Assembly (NCBI RefSeq): GCF_013362815.1
Contig: NZ_JABFVK010000028.1
Span: forward strand, 1 to 62,200
Direction: 5' to 3'
DNA length: 62,200 nt
DNA from: Hamadaea sp.
Lineage (GTDB): Bacteria; Actinomycetota; Actinomycetes; Mycobacteriales; Micromonosporaceae
A program made the translations under genes and the position numbers. The notes beneath the pieces are model-generated. The model worked only from the letters and a program-made list of their open reading frames with translations, did not search any database and was not told the DNA's origin. Shown here in pieces: positions 16,291 through 23,973 of this stretch (position 1 is the stretch's first letter; each line of letters starts with the position of its first letter).

Positions 16291-16970
16291 CGCGTATCCC
16301 CGGAGAAGGCTGGAGTCGAGGCGACCAGACGGCGGGCGATGGCGGCCGGATCGGTGACCGCCGTGCCCACCACGACGGCGCATGCGCCCGCCGCGAAGGC
16401 CGAGCGGACGTGGTCCGGGGTGACCAGGCGGCCCTCGGCGACCGTACGCGCGCCGTAGGCCGCCAGCGCCGCGACCAGGTCGAGGTCCGGCTCCTCGCGC
16501 GTTGGACTGTCCGATGTGTACCCGGAAAGAGTGCTGCCCACGAGGTCGGCCCCCGCGTCCCAGGCGGCGAACCCCTCGGCCGCGGTCGCGACGTCGGCCA
16601 TGACCGGCAGCCGCAGCTCCTCGTGGACGCGGGCGACGAACTTCCCGGGAGCGACGTCGATGCGGTCGGTCGCCTCGAACGCGATCACGTCCGCTCCCGC
16701 CTCGGCCAGCCCTTCAGCCAGCTCGAACCGCGGCGTGATGATGTCGCGGTCGGCCGCGCGCACCTTGTGCAGGCCGATGATGGGCAGGTCGCCGACGGCG
16801 GCCCGGACGGCGCGGACGTCTTCCGGCGCGTTCACCCGTACGCCCACCGCCCCGCCCAGGACCGCGCACTCCGCGAGCCGCGCGATGATCTCGGCCGAGC
16901 GCAGCGGATGGCCCTGCTTGGCCTGGCAGGACACGACCAGGCCGCCCGTGAGCCGCTCCAGGACGCTCAC
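16287..16970 (-). CDS. nanE: N-acetylmannosamine-6-phosphate 2-epimerase
   Basis: A 227-residue NanE-family TIM barrel converting ManNAc-6-P to GlcNAc-6-P. Family features seen: VSCQAKQGHPLR near the N-terminus, IIGLHKV, VIAFEATDR, VMADVATAAEG and DLVGSTLSGYT. The GTG start overlaps the stop of the upstream DUF4434 gene by four bases (GTGA), and its own stop overlaps the kinase start the same way, so the three are tightly coupled. No sialate lyase (nanA), nagA or nagB is present in the window, so the pathway probably enters at ManNAc and hands GlcNAc-6-P to general amino-sugar metabolism elsewhere. Confidence 0.9.
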   Translation of the reverse strand: MSVLERLTGGLVVSCQAKQGHPLRSAEIIARLAECAVLGGAVGVRVNAPEDVRAVRAAVGDLPIIGLHKVRAADRDIITPRFELAEGLAEAGADVIAFEATDRIDVAPGKFVARVHEELRLPVMADVATAAEGFAAWDAGADLVGSTLSGYTSDSPTREEPDLDLVAALAAYGARTVAEGRLVTPDHVRSAFAAGACAVVVGTAVTDPAAIARRLVASTPAFSGDTR

Positions 16971-17986
16971 AGCTGGACTCCGCGCGTGGCCAGGTGTTCG
17001 GCGTAGCGGTCGAACAGATTGCGCGCCGCGGGCCATACCGAGTTCGGGCTCAGGAAGTGCGAGAACTCGAACGAGATGACCTTCTCGACGTACGGCTGCA
17101 CCGCGTCGAGCTTGTGCGCGAGCTTGCGCCAGTCGGTCGGCGGGAACTTGATCGGCATGTCCCGGTCGAAGGTCTCGATGTTGGCCCACGACGTGATGCC
17201 GTGGCGTGACGCGGCTTCGGCGGTGGCGGCGAAGTACTCGGCCGAGCGGGCGATCTCCACCGTGCCGTCCTGGAACGCGCAGTAGTCGACCAGTCCGCTG
17301 TAGCGGCCGAAGATCTCCTCCCAGATGCGTACGTGCTCCTCCGGAGACCGCGGCTGCTGGCGCGGATCGGTAGTCATCGCCATGTCGGCCCGGCCCAGGA
17401 AGAACGGCGAGATCAGGATCGGCAGCTCGGAGATCTCGCGCAGGCGGGCGGCCAGCGTCGTGTTGATGTCTAGGATGCGCAGACTGGAGTCGGTCGTCTC
17501 GTGCGGCAGGTACCAGCCCCGGAAGGCGGGCGAGTCGCCGTACCGCTCCCAGATCTCGTCGATGAACGCGAGGTTGACGTCGACCTCGGTACGCCAGTCG
17601 TAGCGGTACCAGAAGTAGTGCGAGTCGTAGAGCCCGAAGTAGAACGACATGCCGCGCTCGGCCGCGAGGTCGAGGAACAGGCGTACCAGGTCGACGTGGA
17701 CGGGCAGAGTCGCGACCCGCTTGCTCACCGCCTCGGACGGGCAGGCCAGCCGCTCGCCGAGACCGGCCCGGATGAGGATCACCGTGTCGATGCCGGCGGC
17801 CCGCATGGTGTCGAACTCGGTGGCCCACTCACGCGGACCCCAGTTCTGCGACGGGATGTCGACGGAGATCTCGTCGAGGAAGGTTCCGGAGATCGCCTGG
17901 TAGCCGGGGAGGCTCAAGCCGGGGAGGCTCTCGGCCGAGCCGCCAGAAGTGCAGTCGGCCGAGCCGCCAGGAGTGCGGTCAGGCAT
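16967..17986 (-). CDS. cytoplasmic DUF4434 glycosidase-like protein
   Basis: A 339-residue protein with a DUF4434 TIM-barrel domain and no signal peptide, so probably cytoplasmic. It shares blocks with the secreted gene at 13592-15356: FRGWYLPHETTD against FAGWYLPFEADN, and VDYCAFQDGTVE against IDAIALQDGVG. The acidic residues in these blocks are candidate catalytic groups. The first 27 residues are a Gly/Ser/Pro repeat (GGSAD, GGSAES, LPGLSLPG) encoded by short imperfect DNA repeats. It follows the second permease gene by 52 bp and overlaps nanE. The likely task is internal hydrolysis of the imported oligosaccharide; this is inferred from context. Confidence 0.8.
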   Translation of the reverse strand: MPDRTPGGSADCTSGGSAESLPGLSLPGYQAISGTFLDEISVDIPSQNWGPREWATEFDTMRAAGIDTVILIRAGLGERLACPSEAVSKRVATLPVHVDLVRLFLDLAAERGMSFYFGLYDSHYFWYRYDWRTEVDVNLAFIDEIWERYGDSPAFRGWYLPHETTDSSLRILDINTTLAARLREISELPILISPFFLGRADMAMTTDPRQQPRSPEEHVRIWEEIFGRYSGLVDYCAFQDGTVEIARSAEYFAATAEAASRHGITSWANIETFDRDMPIKFPPTDWRKLAHKLDAVQPYVEKVISFEFSHFLSPNSVWPAARNLFDRYAEHLATRGVQL

Positions 17987-18038
17987 TTCTGTTCCTTTCA
18001 GTTCTTACTTGACGCCGGGTCTACTTCGGGCCGTGGGG

Positions 18039-18854
18039 CTACTTCAGGCCTCGAGTCGCTATGCCCTCGACGAAGTGCCGTTGGCCGAGCAGGAAGATGA
18101 CCAGCGCGGGCAGGGTGAACATGACGCTGGCGGCCATCAGCGGACCCCAGTCGACGCCGTGCTCGGAGAAGAAGTTGTAGAGGCCGATCGACAACGTGTA
18201 CTGCGAGCTGTCGTTGAGGTAGATCAGCGGGTTGAGGAAGTCGGTCCAGCTCCAGACGAACTGGAACACCGCGACCGTCGCCAGCGCCGGGCGGGCCAGC
18301 GGCAGGACGACGCTGGCGTACACCCGAAGTTCGGAGGCGCCGTCGAGGCGGGCGGCGTCGAGCAGCTCGTCCGGTACGCCCATCAGGAACTGGCGCAGCA
18401 TGAAGATGAGGAACGGCGTACCGAGGAAACTCGGGATCACCAGCGGCAGGTAGGTCCCGACGAGACCCAGCTTGTCCCAGAGCAGGTACAGCGGAACCAG
18501 GGTCACCTGCGGCGGCAGCATCATCGTCGAGAGCATGAGGACGAGCACCACGTTGCGGCCCGGCCAATGCAGCTTCGACAACGAGTACGCCACGAGCGGG
18601 CACGAGATCAGACTGCCCACCACGCACAGCCCGGAGACGAGCAAGGTGTTGCCGAGGTAACGCCAGAACGGCATCGCATTCAGGGCGTCGCCGAAGCTGG
18701 CGAAGTTCCACTCGTGCGGCAGCAGCTTCGGGGGAGCGGCGAAGATCTCGTTCGGCCCCTTGAGCGCCGTGCTGAGCATGATGAGGAACGGGAACGCCAT
18801 GCCGAGGACGATCGCCCAGACCGTCGCGTATCTAGCTGTGGTCTTAATTCCCAT
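18039..18854 (-). CDS. ABC sugar transporter permease, MalG/DasC type
   Basis: A 271-residue inner-membrane permease of the carbohydrate uptake-1 family with six predicted helices. The EAA loop that contacts the ATPase is seen as DELLDAARLDGASELRVYASVVLPL around residues 165-190. Its ATG lies inside the end of the first permease gene (11-bp overlap), so the two are coupled. No ATP-binding subunit is encoded in the operon, as is usual for actinobacterial sugar importers that share a MsiK-type ATPase encoded elsewhere. Confidence 0.93.
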   Translation of the reverse strand: MGIKTTARYATVWAIVLGMAFPFLIMLSTALKGPNEIFAAPPKLLPHEWNFASFGDALNAMPFWRYLGNTLLVSGLCVVGSLISCPLVAYSLSKLHWPGRNVVLVLMLSTMMLPPQVTLVPLYLLWDKLGLVGTYLPLVIPSFLGTPFLIFMLRQFLMGVPDELLDAARLDGASELRVYASVVLPLARPALATVAVFQFVWSWTDFLNPLIYLNDSSQYTLSIGLYNFFSEHGVDWGPLMAASVMFTLPALVIFLLGQRHFVEGIATRGLK

Positions 18855-19761
18855 AGTGGACCCACCGCCGGGAGGTCAGGAGCAGTCCGGCGCTGACCGC
18901 CATCGTGATCAGGAACAGCACCCAGGCCAGCGCCGAGGCGTAGCCCATCTTCAGGAACACGAACGCGTTCTGGAACACGTACATCCCGTAGGTGAGCAGG
19001 GAGTCGTCGGGGCCGCCCGCCGCGCCGTTGAGCCGGTTCTGGGCCAGTAGGTACGGCTGGGTGAACAGCTGAAGGCTCGCGATCACCCCGACGATGAGCT
19101 GGAAGAGGGTGACCGGGCTGAGCGCCGGCCAGGTGACCGCCCGGAACTTCTGCCAAGGCCCGGCACCGTCCATCGCGGCCGCCTCGTAGGTCTCCTGGGG
19201 GACGTTCTTCAACGCCGCCAGGTAGATCACGGTGGTGCCGCCGACCGTCCACAACCCGATGAGGATCACGGCCGGCTTGGTGAACGCGGGGTCCTCCAGC
19301 CAGCTCGGCTGGGGCAGGCCCACCAACCCGAGCAGCCGGTTGATCCAGCCGTACTGGGCATTCAGCAGCCAGCGCCACACGTAAGTGGTCACCACGATGG
19401 GGACGATCGTCGGCAGGTACACGACCGCCCGGTAGAACGGCATTCCGCGTACGCGGAGGTTCAGGGCGAGCGCGAGCAGCAAGGCGAGCATCAGCGACAC
19501 CGGTACGCCGACCACCGTGAGGATCAGGGTGTTGGCGAGCGCCTGGCCGAACCGCTCGTCGTGCAGCAGCTCCTGATAGTTCGCGAAGCCGACGTTGGTG
19601 GGGGACTGGAACAGGTTGAAATCGGTGAAGCTGTAGTAGCCGGAGGCCAGGATCGGCCCGGCCACGAGCGCGACGAACCCGAGGAGCCACGGGCTCGCGA
19701 ACGCCAGGCCCAGCCACAGCCGGCGACGCGAGCCCGCAGCGCGGGTTGCCTTACGGCGCAT
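18844..19761 (-). CDS. ABC sugar transporter permease, MalF/DasB type
   Basis: A 305-residue permease paired with the gene downstream. The N-terminus is basic (MRRKATRAAGSRRR) and leads into the first helix. The EAA loop is VPQETYEAAAMDGAGPWQKFRAVTWPAL near residue 195. ATG 19761 was chosen since it starts the basic leader and overlaps the binding-protein stop by 11 bp; the longer open frame upstream runs antisense-like through the binding-protein gene and is not credible. Together with the binding protein and the second permease it forms an oligosaccharide importer. Confidence 0.93.
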   Translation of the reverse strand: MRRKATRAAGSRRRLWLGLAFASPWLLGFVALVAGPILASGYYSFTDFNLFQSPTNVGFANYQELLHDERFGQALANTLILTVVGVPVSLMLALLLALALNLRVRGMPFYRAVVYLPTIVPIVVTTYVWRWLLNAQYGWINRLLGLVGLPQPSWLEDPAFTKPAVILIGLWTVGGTTVIYLAALKNVPQETYEAAAMDGAGPWQKFRAVTWPALSPVTLFQLIVGVIASLQLFTQPYLLAQNRLNGAAGGPDDSLLTYGMYVFQNAFVFLKMGYASALAWVLFLITMAVSAGLLLTSRRWVHYGN

Positions 19762-21034
19762 ACTTCTTGGCCTTGTCCGCCACGCCCGCGAGCGCGTCCG
19801 CCGGCGACTTGCGCAGCTGGGCGATGTCGTCGAACGCCGTGCCGAGATCGGCGGCGTACTGGGCGGCCGTCGGGCCGCTGGCCAGCGACTTGGCATTCGA
19901 GCCCTTCATCGCGGCGAGCCAGGCCGAGAAGTTCGGCAACTCGGCGTAGCCCGGATCGTCCACCATGGAGGTACGCGCCGGCAGATTGCCGAGGGCCAGC
20001 GTGAAGTCCAGCATCGACTTCTTGTCGAGCAGGTACTTCATGAAAGTCCAGGCTTCCTTGGGATGCTTGGCGTTCTTCGGGATGAACAGGGTGCTGGTGG
20101 TGACCTGAGTGGTCCCGGCCAGCTCCGGCTTGGCGGCGGGGTAAGGCAGCGGTGCGACGCCCCACTCCAAGTTCGGCGCGAACTTCTTAATGAAGACCGA
20201 CTGCCACTCGCCGTCGATCATCGTGGCGACCTTGCCGGTGTAGAACGGGTTCTGTGCGGACTGGTACTCGCCGAAGCCCGAGGTGAACTTGCGGACCTTG
20301 TCCACGCCGTACTTCCCCGGGATCGTGTCGGCGTAGAACTTCGTCCCGGCCACCACGCCCGGGTCGGCCGGCGACGGCTTGCCCTGCGCGTCGTCCCAGC
20401 TGCCGCCGAACATGAAGCCCAGGGTGGTCAGCGACGTGTTGATCTCGGCGTTGGCGTACCCGAGCTGGGTGATCGTGCCGTCCGCACCCCGCTTGGTGAG
20501 CTTGTCGATGTCGGCGGCCCACTCCTCGACGGTGACCGGCGCCTTGTCGATGCCGGCCTCGGCGAACAGCTTCTTGTTGTACATGAGCAGTTGCGTATGC
20601 AGCGCGATCGGCATCGAGTAGGTCTTGCCGTCGTACTTCATCTGGTTCATCGCCGACGGGACGAAGTCGGCGGTGTCGTAACCGTCGGTCTTCATGAAGT
20701 CGTCGAGCGGGGTCAGGATGCCCTTGCTCGCCCAAGCCCCGACGCCGCTGCCGAAGTTGTCGGAGATGTCGAAGCTCCCGTTGGCGCTCGACATCGACGT
20801 CAGCTGCTTCTGGAAGTCGGGGCTGGACACGCCCTTGACCACGATCTTGTCCTGGCTGGCGTTGAAGTCCGCGATGACCTTCTCCAGCGCGGCGGCCTCC
20901 TGGCCGGACCACAGGTAGGAGAAGACCACCTCGGTCTTCCCGGACGCGGTGTCGCCGCCGCCTCCGCAGGCGGCCACCGCCGCGGTGAGCACCGCCGCCG
21001 CGACGGCGGCGATCGGTCGGAGCCTTCGGTACAT
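19751..21034 (-). CDS. extracellular sugar-binding lipoprotein of the ABC importer
   Basis: A 427-residue family-1 solute-binding protein (COG1653 type). The signal peptide ends in a lipobox VAAC with Cys23, so it is anchored on the outer face of the membrane. The mature protein shows the usual features: VVFSYLWSGQEAAALEKVIADFN, FDISDNFGSGVGAWASKG and YSMPIALHTQLLMYNKKLF. GGAGG sits just before the ATG. It is the first gene of the amino-sugar operon; two DasR-like palindromes lie 34 and 110 bases upstream. The ligand is probably an oligosaccharide containing an N-acylhexosamine, judged only from the operon. Confidence 0.93.
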   Translation of the reverse strand: MYRRLRPIAAVAAAVLTAAVAACGGGGDTASGKTEVVFSYLWSGQEAAALEKVIADFNASQDKIVVKGVSSPDFQKQLTSMSSANGSFDISDNFGSGVGAWASKGILTPLDDFMKTDGYDTADFVPSAMNQMKYDGKTYSMPIALHTQLLMYNKKLFAEAGIDKAPVTVEEWAADIDKLTKRGADGTITQLGYANAEINTSLTTLGFMFGGSWDDAQGKPSPADPGVVAGTKFYADTIPGKYGVDKVRKFTSGFGEYQSAQNPFYTGKVATMIDGEWQSVFIKKFAPNLEWGVAPLPYPAAKPELAGTTQVTTSTLFIPKNAKHPKEAWTFMKYLLDKKSMLDFTLALGNLPARTSMVDDPGYAELPNFSAWLAAMKGSNAKSLASGPTAAQYAADLGTAFDDIAQLRKSPADALAGVADKAKKYAP

Positions 21035-21067
21035 AAGACCTCCACAGCTCAGTAAGCTAGATCAGAT

Positions 21068-21081
21068 TTGGTATAGTCCAA
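21068..21081. promoter_or_regulatory. DasR-like operator 1
   Basis: TTGGTATAGTCCAA, close to the DasR/NagR-type consensus core TGGTCTAGACCA. It lies 34 bases before the binding-protein ATG, in the gap shared with the divergent GntR gene, where a bound repressor could control both. Confidence 0.62.
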
Positions 21082-21121
21082 TCGCTGTGTGACGGAGTCT
21101 GCACCAGCTCTCGCGTTTCCG

Positions 21122-21143
21122 CAAGAGGCGTCGTATCCTCTTG
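21122..21143. repeat. short perfect inverted repeat in the gntR leader
   Basis: CAAGAGG (21122-21128) and CCTCTTG (21137-21143) are perfect 7-bp arms around an 8-base centre. It abuts the second DasR-like site. It could be an additional operator or an mRNA hairpin. Confidence 0.4.
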
Positions 21144-21157
21144 CTGGTTCATACCAA
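21144..21157. promoter_or_regulatory. DasR-like operator 2
   Basis: CTGGTTCATACCAA, with TGGT and ACCA half-sites spaced as in the first site 76 bp away. It lies 27 bases before the ATG of the GntR gene and suggests autoregulation. Confidence 0.55.
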
Positions 21158-21183
21158 TCAGGTTTTCGGCTCGGGTGGGGGAC

Positions 21184-21897
21184 ATGGCGCGGACGAAGCG
21201 GGAAGTGCTGCAGAACCATCTGGGCCGGCTCATCGACCATGAGCTGGCCCCGCACGATCGGCTGCCCACCGAACGCGACCTCGCCGAAGAGTTCGGGGTC
21301 AGCCGCATGACGGTTCGCCAGGCGCTCGAACGCCTGGAACAGGAACGCCGGGTCTACCGGGTCCAGGGGGCGGGCACCTTCGTCGCCCCGCCCGCGATCA
21401 CCAAAAGCATCGAGCTGACGTCGTTCAGCGACGACATGCGCAGCCGTGGCCTGCAACCCGGCTCCCGGCTCTGCGTCGCCGAGGACGTCCCAGCCGGAGC
21501 CGAGATCGGCTTCGCGCTCGGCCTGTCCCCATCCGCCTCCGTGGTCCACATCGAACGCGTACGCACCGCCGACGGCGAGCCGATGTGCCTGGAGCACACG
21601 TATCTGGCCGGATCCGCAGTGCCGGGGCTGCTCGACGAACCGCTCGACGCCTCGCTCTACGACGTCCTCCGCGAGCGCTACCGGATCACGATGGTGCGCG
21701 CCGAGCAGACCATCCGGGCCACCGTGCTGGACCAGGCCACTGCGGAACTGCTGGCGGTGCCCGCTTTCAGTCCGGCGCTGCTGGTCGAGCGGACTGCGTT
21801 CGACCAACGCGACCGGCCCATCGAACGGGCCGTGTCCCTATATCGCGGCGACCGCTACAGCTACCAGATCGCCCTCGTCCGCCCGACTTCCAGTTGA
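21184..21897 (+). CDS. GntR-family (HutC/DasR subfamily) repressor of the amino-sugar operon
   Basis: A 237-residue regulator. Residues about 4-65 form the GntR winged helix (LPTERDLAEEFGVSRMTVRQAL). Residues about 90-230 form the UTRA effector domain (SFSDDMRSRGLQPGS, VVHIERVRTADGEPMCLEHTYL, ERTAFDQRDRPIE). This is the subfamily of DasR and NagR, which sense phosphorylated amino sugars. It is divergent from the importer operon and separated by two DasR-like palindromes, so it probably represses the operon and itself. ATG 21184 follows GGGGGA closely; an in-frame GTG at 21175 is an alternative. The stop codon lies inside the left arm of an 11-bp hairpin. Confidence 0.92.
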   Translation: MARTKREVLQNHLGRLIDHELAPHDRLPTERDLAEEFGVSRMTVRQALERLEQERRVYRVQGAGTFVAPPAITKSIELTSFSDDMRSRGLQPGSRLCVAEDVPAGAEIGFALGLSPSASVVHIERVRTADGEPMCLEHTYLAGSAVPGLLDEPLDASLYDVLRERYRITMVRAEQTIRATVLDQATAELLAVPAFSPALLVERTAFDQRDRPIERAVSLYRGDRYSYQIALVRPTSS

Positions 21898-21955
21898 TCA
21901 TGGAGTTGACCGTGGTCTCGTCGGTGTGTCGTGACTGGAAACCTCATGATCAACT
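21892..21955. terminator. hairpin starting in the gntR stop codon
   Basis: AGTTGATCATG (21892-21902) and CATGATCAACT (21945-21955) are perfect 11-bp arms with a 42-base loop. The left arm contains the gntR stop codon. A likely transcript-end structure, without a T-run. Confidence 0.5.
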
Positions 21956-22011
21956 AGCGCTGTGATCGCGTGTCCTGGGTCAGCGATCTGGGTTGGCGAT
22001 TCGGAGATCAA

Positions 22012-22034
22012 GTACCGGTGGCCAGCGGGAATCG
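22012..22034 (+). repeat. partial copy of the GATCAAGT...CAGCG module
   Basis: AGATCAAGTACCGGTGGCCAGCG-like sequence (reads AGATCAAGTACC then GGTGGCCAGCG) matches the arms of the module at 46843-46991. Only one arm is evident here, preceded at 21979 by GGTCAGCGATC. Confidence 0.55.
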
Positions 22035-22072
22035 GCTAGTTCGGCGCTGGTGCGGGGCACGTGTGTCTCCGT

Positions 22073-22176
22073 GATCGTCGGGTTCCGACATTCTTGGCGC
22101 ATGCGGGTTCCATGATCGTCGGGAGCCGACAATCGTGGGCGTTTTCGTGCACTGATCGTCGGCATCCGACGATCTT
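22073..22176 (-). repeat. three-palindrome composite element, copy B (inverted)
   Basis: Read on the minus strand it has the same layout as copies A and C: GATCGTCGG-ATG-CCGACGATC (22154-22174), the spacer AGTGCACGAAAACGCCCACG, GATTGTCGG-CTC-CCGACGATC (22114-22134), and CGCCAAGA followed by ATGTCGG-AAC-CCGACGATC (22073-22093). It lies between the convergent gntR and secreted peptidase genes. The 21898-22215 gap holds no gene. Confidence 0.85.
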
Positions 22177-22215
22177 GTGGGCGGGCTCGGTCGGCGTCGC
22201 CGGGCGCGGCGAGAG

Positions 22216-23187
22216 TCAGCCCGCGACGCTCAGTACGCCGGGCGGGCTGGGCGGCGGCCCGGTCGGCTCCGGCGCAGGCGGTTCGACCGTCGGCAGTGGG
22301 TCGGCTTCGGTGCCGGTCGGGGCGGCGGTGCCGGTCGGGGCTTCGGTGAACGGAGGAGAGCCCGGCGAAGGAGCGCCGGCCGCGGTCGTGTCCGGAGATG
22401 CGACTGCGCTCGTCGACGCGGCGCCCGGCGATGCGAGCGTGCCAGGCTGGGTGGCGGTGCCCGGCAATGCGGTGCTCGCTGGTGGGATCGTGTCCGGCGA
22501 GGTAACCGTGCCCGGCGATGCGGTCGGGGCTGGCGAAGTGGCGTACGGCGCGGCGGGTGAAGAGGCGCTCGCCGCAGCGGCCGAGCCGGCGGAAGGGGAG
22601 GCGGGGGCCGACGGCAGCACGACCGGTTTAGGCGGCGCAGGCTCAGGATCGCAGCCACCGCAGCTGTAATACAGGATGTCCCAGTGGTCGCCTTCGTTGG
22701 TGTAGAGGTTCCCGGAGGGCGCCCGGTACTGGTGACCCCAGCCGCTGATGTAGCCGGCGTCGCTGAACCAGCTGCGCACGTACGCGTTGACGCAATCGTT
22801 CAACGCGATGTCGACTTTCCAGCCGTTCCAATGGGTGTAGGTGCCCGTGCCGTGGCCGGCCTCGGTTCCGCCGGTCACCATGATCGGGCAGGCGCTCGAT
22901 TTGTGGAGGGTCACCACGCCCGCGATCGTCGTGCGCCGGATCTGCTCGAACGAGGTGCAGTCGGTGCGCTGCCGATTGGTGCAGTTGCCGCTGGACCACC
23001 AGGTGATGCCCGCCGTCTTGAGCCGAGCTCGGGCTTCGGCGTCGGTGAGCTTCAGGGAGTCCGTACGAGCGAGCCCGTTAGTACGAGCGAGCTGATCCCC
23101 GGCGTGTGAGCCGACAGGGTGCAGGAGTACGCCAAGGAGGACGACGCTGACGAACAGAAGCGGCCGGAGAAGGGCGGAACCGGTCAT
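22216..23187 (-). CDS. secreted LAS (M15-like) metallopeptidase with long Pro/Ala/Ser/Thr tail
   Basis: A 323-residue exported protein; the signal peptide runs to about residue 29. Residues about 47-175 carry what looks like a LAS/M15 zinc site: His119 and Asp126 in YTHWNGWKVDIAL (H-x6-D) and His168 in NEGDHWDIL. Such enzymes are D-Ala-D-Ala peptidases or peptidoglycan endopeptidases. Four or more cysteines (CTNRQRTDC, SSAC, DCVN, SCGGC) suggest disulfides outside the cell. Residues 181-323 are low-complexity Pro/Ala/Ser/Thr, probably a wall-spanning or glycosylated tail. ATG 23187 is chosen because it opens the signal peptide. The peptidase assignment is my reading of the motif and is not certain. 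Confidence 0.68.
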   Translation of the reverse strand: MTGSALLRPLLFVSVVLLGVLLHPVGSHAGDQLARTNGLARTDSLKLTDAEARARLKTAGITWWSSGNCTNRQRTDCTSFEQIRRTTIAGVVTLHKSSACPIMVTGGTEAGHGTGTYTHWNGWKVDIALNDCVNAYVRSWFSDAGYISGWGHQYRAPSGNLYTNEGDHWDILYYSCGGCDPEPAPPKPVVLPSAPASPSAGSAAAASASSPAAPYATSPAPTASPGTVTSPDTIPPASTALPGTATQPGTLASPGAASTSAVASPDTTAAGAPSPGSPPFTEAPTGTAAPTGTEADPLPTVEPPAPEPTGPPPSPPGVLSVAG

Positions 23188-23272
23188 CTCCGCACAATAA
23201 CCGTAAGTAGCCGAAATATGACGCAGCGACACGAGCGAACACCTGTGCGAAGAGGCGCGGTATGCTGCGAGG

Positions 23273-23902
23273 ATGACCGCCGCGTTCCAGGGCTCGCTCT
23301 TCGATCTCGGTGACGAGATCACGCCCGGTCCGCTGGCCGATTCGGTGCAGCGGGTCGAGCTGAGCCGGGGCGCTTGGGTGGACTTGTGTCCGGGCTGGCT
23401 CACCGGTGCCGACGAGCTGTTCCTGCGCCTGCGGGACCAGGTCCCGTGGAAGGCCGAACGCCGACAGATGTACGAGCGGGTCGTCGACGTGCCGCGGCTG
23501 CTGTGCTTCTACGACGAGGACGCCGAGCTGCCCGACCCGTCCTTGGACACCGTGAAGACGGCGCTCAACGCGTACTACGCCGAGGAGCTCGGCGAGCCGT
23601 TCCGAACGGCAGGGCTCTGCTACTACCGCGACGGGCAGGACAGCGTCGCCTGGCACGGCGATCGGATCGGTCGCGGAGCCACCCACGACACGATGGTCGC
23701 CATCATCTCGGTCGGCGATCCCCGGGCGCTGGCGTTGCGTCCGTCCGGCGGGGGTGACGTGCTGCGCTTCGAGCAGGGTCATGGCGACCTGATCGTGATG
23801 GGCGGCAGCTGTCAGCGTACGTGGGAGCACGCCATCCTCAAGACGGCCAAGCCCGCCGGGCCCCGGATCAGCATCCAGTTCCGTCCGCGAGGCGTCCGTT
23901 GA
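23273..23902 (+). CDS. alkB: AlkB-like 2-oxoglutarate/Fe(II) dioxygenase
   Basis: A 209-residue AlkB-family protein, which removes alkyl groups from nucleic acid bases oxidatively. The iron ligands His128 and Asp130 (AWHGDR) and His186 (TWEHAI) are present, and the 2-oxoglutarate-binding arginines are in PRISIQFRPR (Arg198 and Arg204). The nucleotide-recognition lid region (LLCFYDEDAELP, PFRTAGLCYYRDG) matches bacterial AlkB homologues outside the Ada operon. It is divergent from the secreted peptidase gene with an 85-bp gap and appears to be a single-gene unit. Confidence 0.92.
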   Translation: MTAAFQGSLFDLGDEITPGPLADSVQRVELSRGAWVDLCPGWLTGADELFLRLRDQVPWKAERRQMYERVVDVPRLLCFYDEDAELPDPSLDTVKTALNAYYAEELGEPFRTAGLCYYRDGQDSVAWHGDRIGRGATHDTMVAIISVGDPRALALRPSGGGDVLRFEQGHGDLIVMGGSCQRTWEHAILKTAKPAGPRISIQFRPRGVR

Positions 23903-23973
23903 ATGCCGGCGGCGTCCGCAAACGCCGGTGAGGCGCTCGCCAAACGGCCCGAGGGGCGAATAGTCCGTTTAGC

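Noticed and set aside
16287-17986. Sialic acid (nan) catabolic operon
   Set aside because: NanE and a ROK kinase are present but there is no lyase (NanA) or sialidase, so sialic acid is not supported as the substrate.
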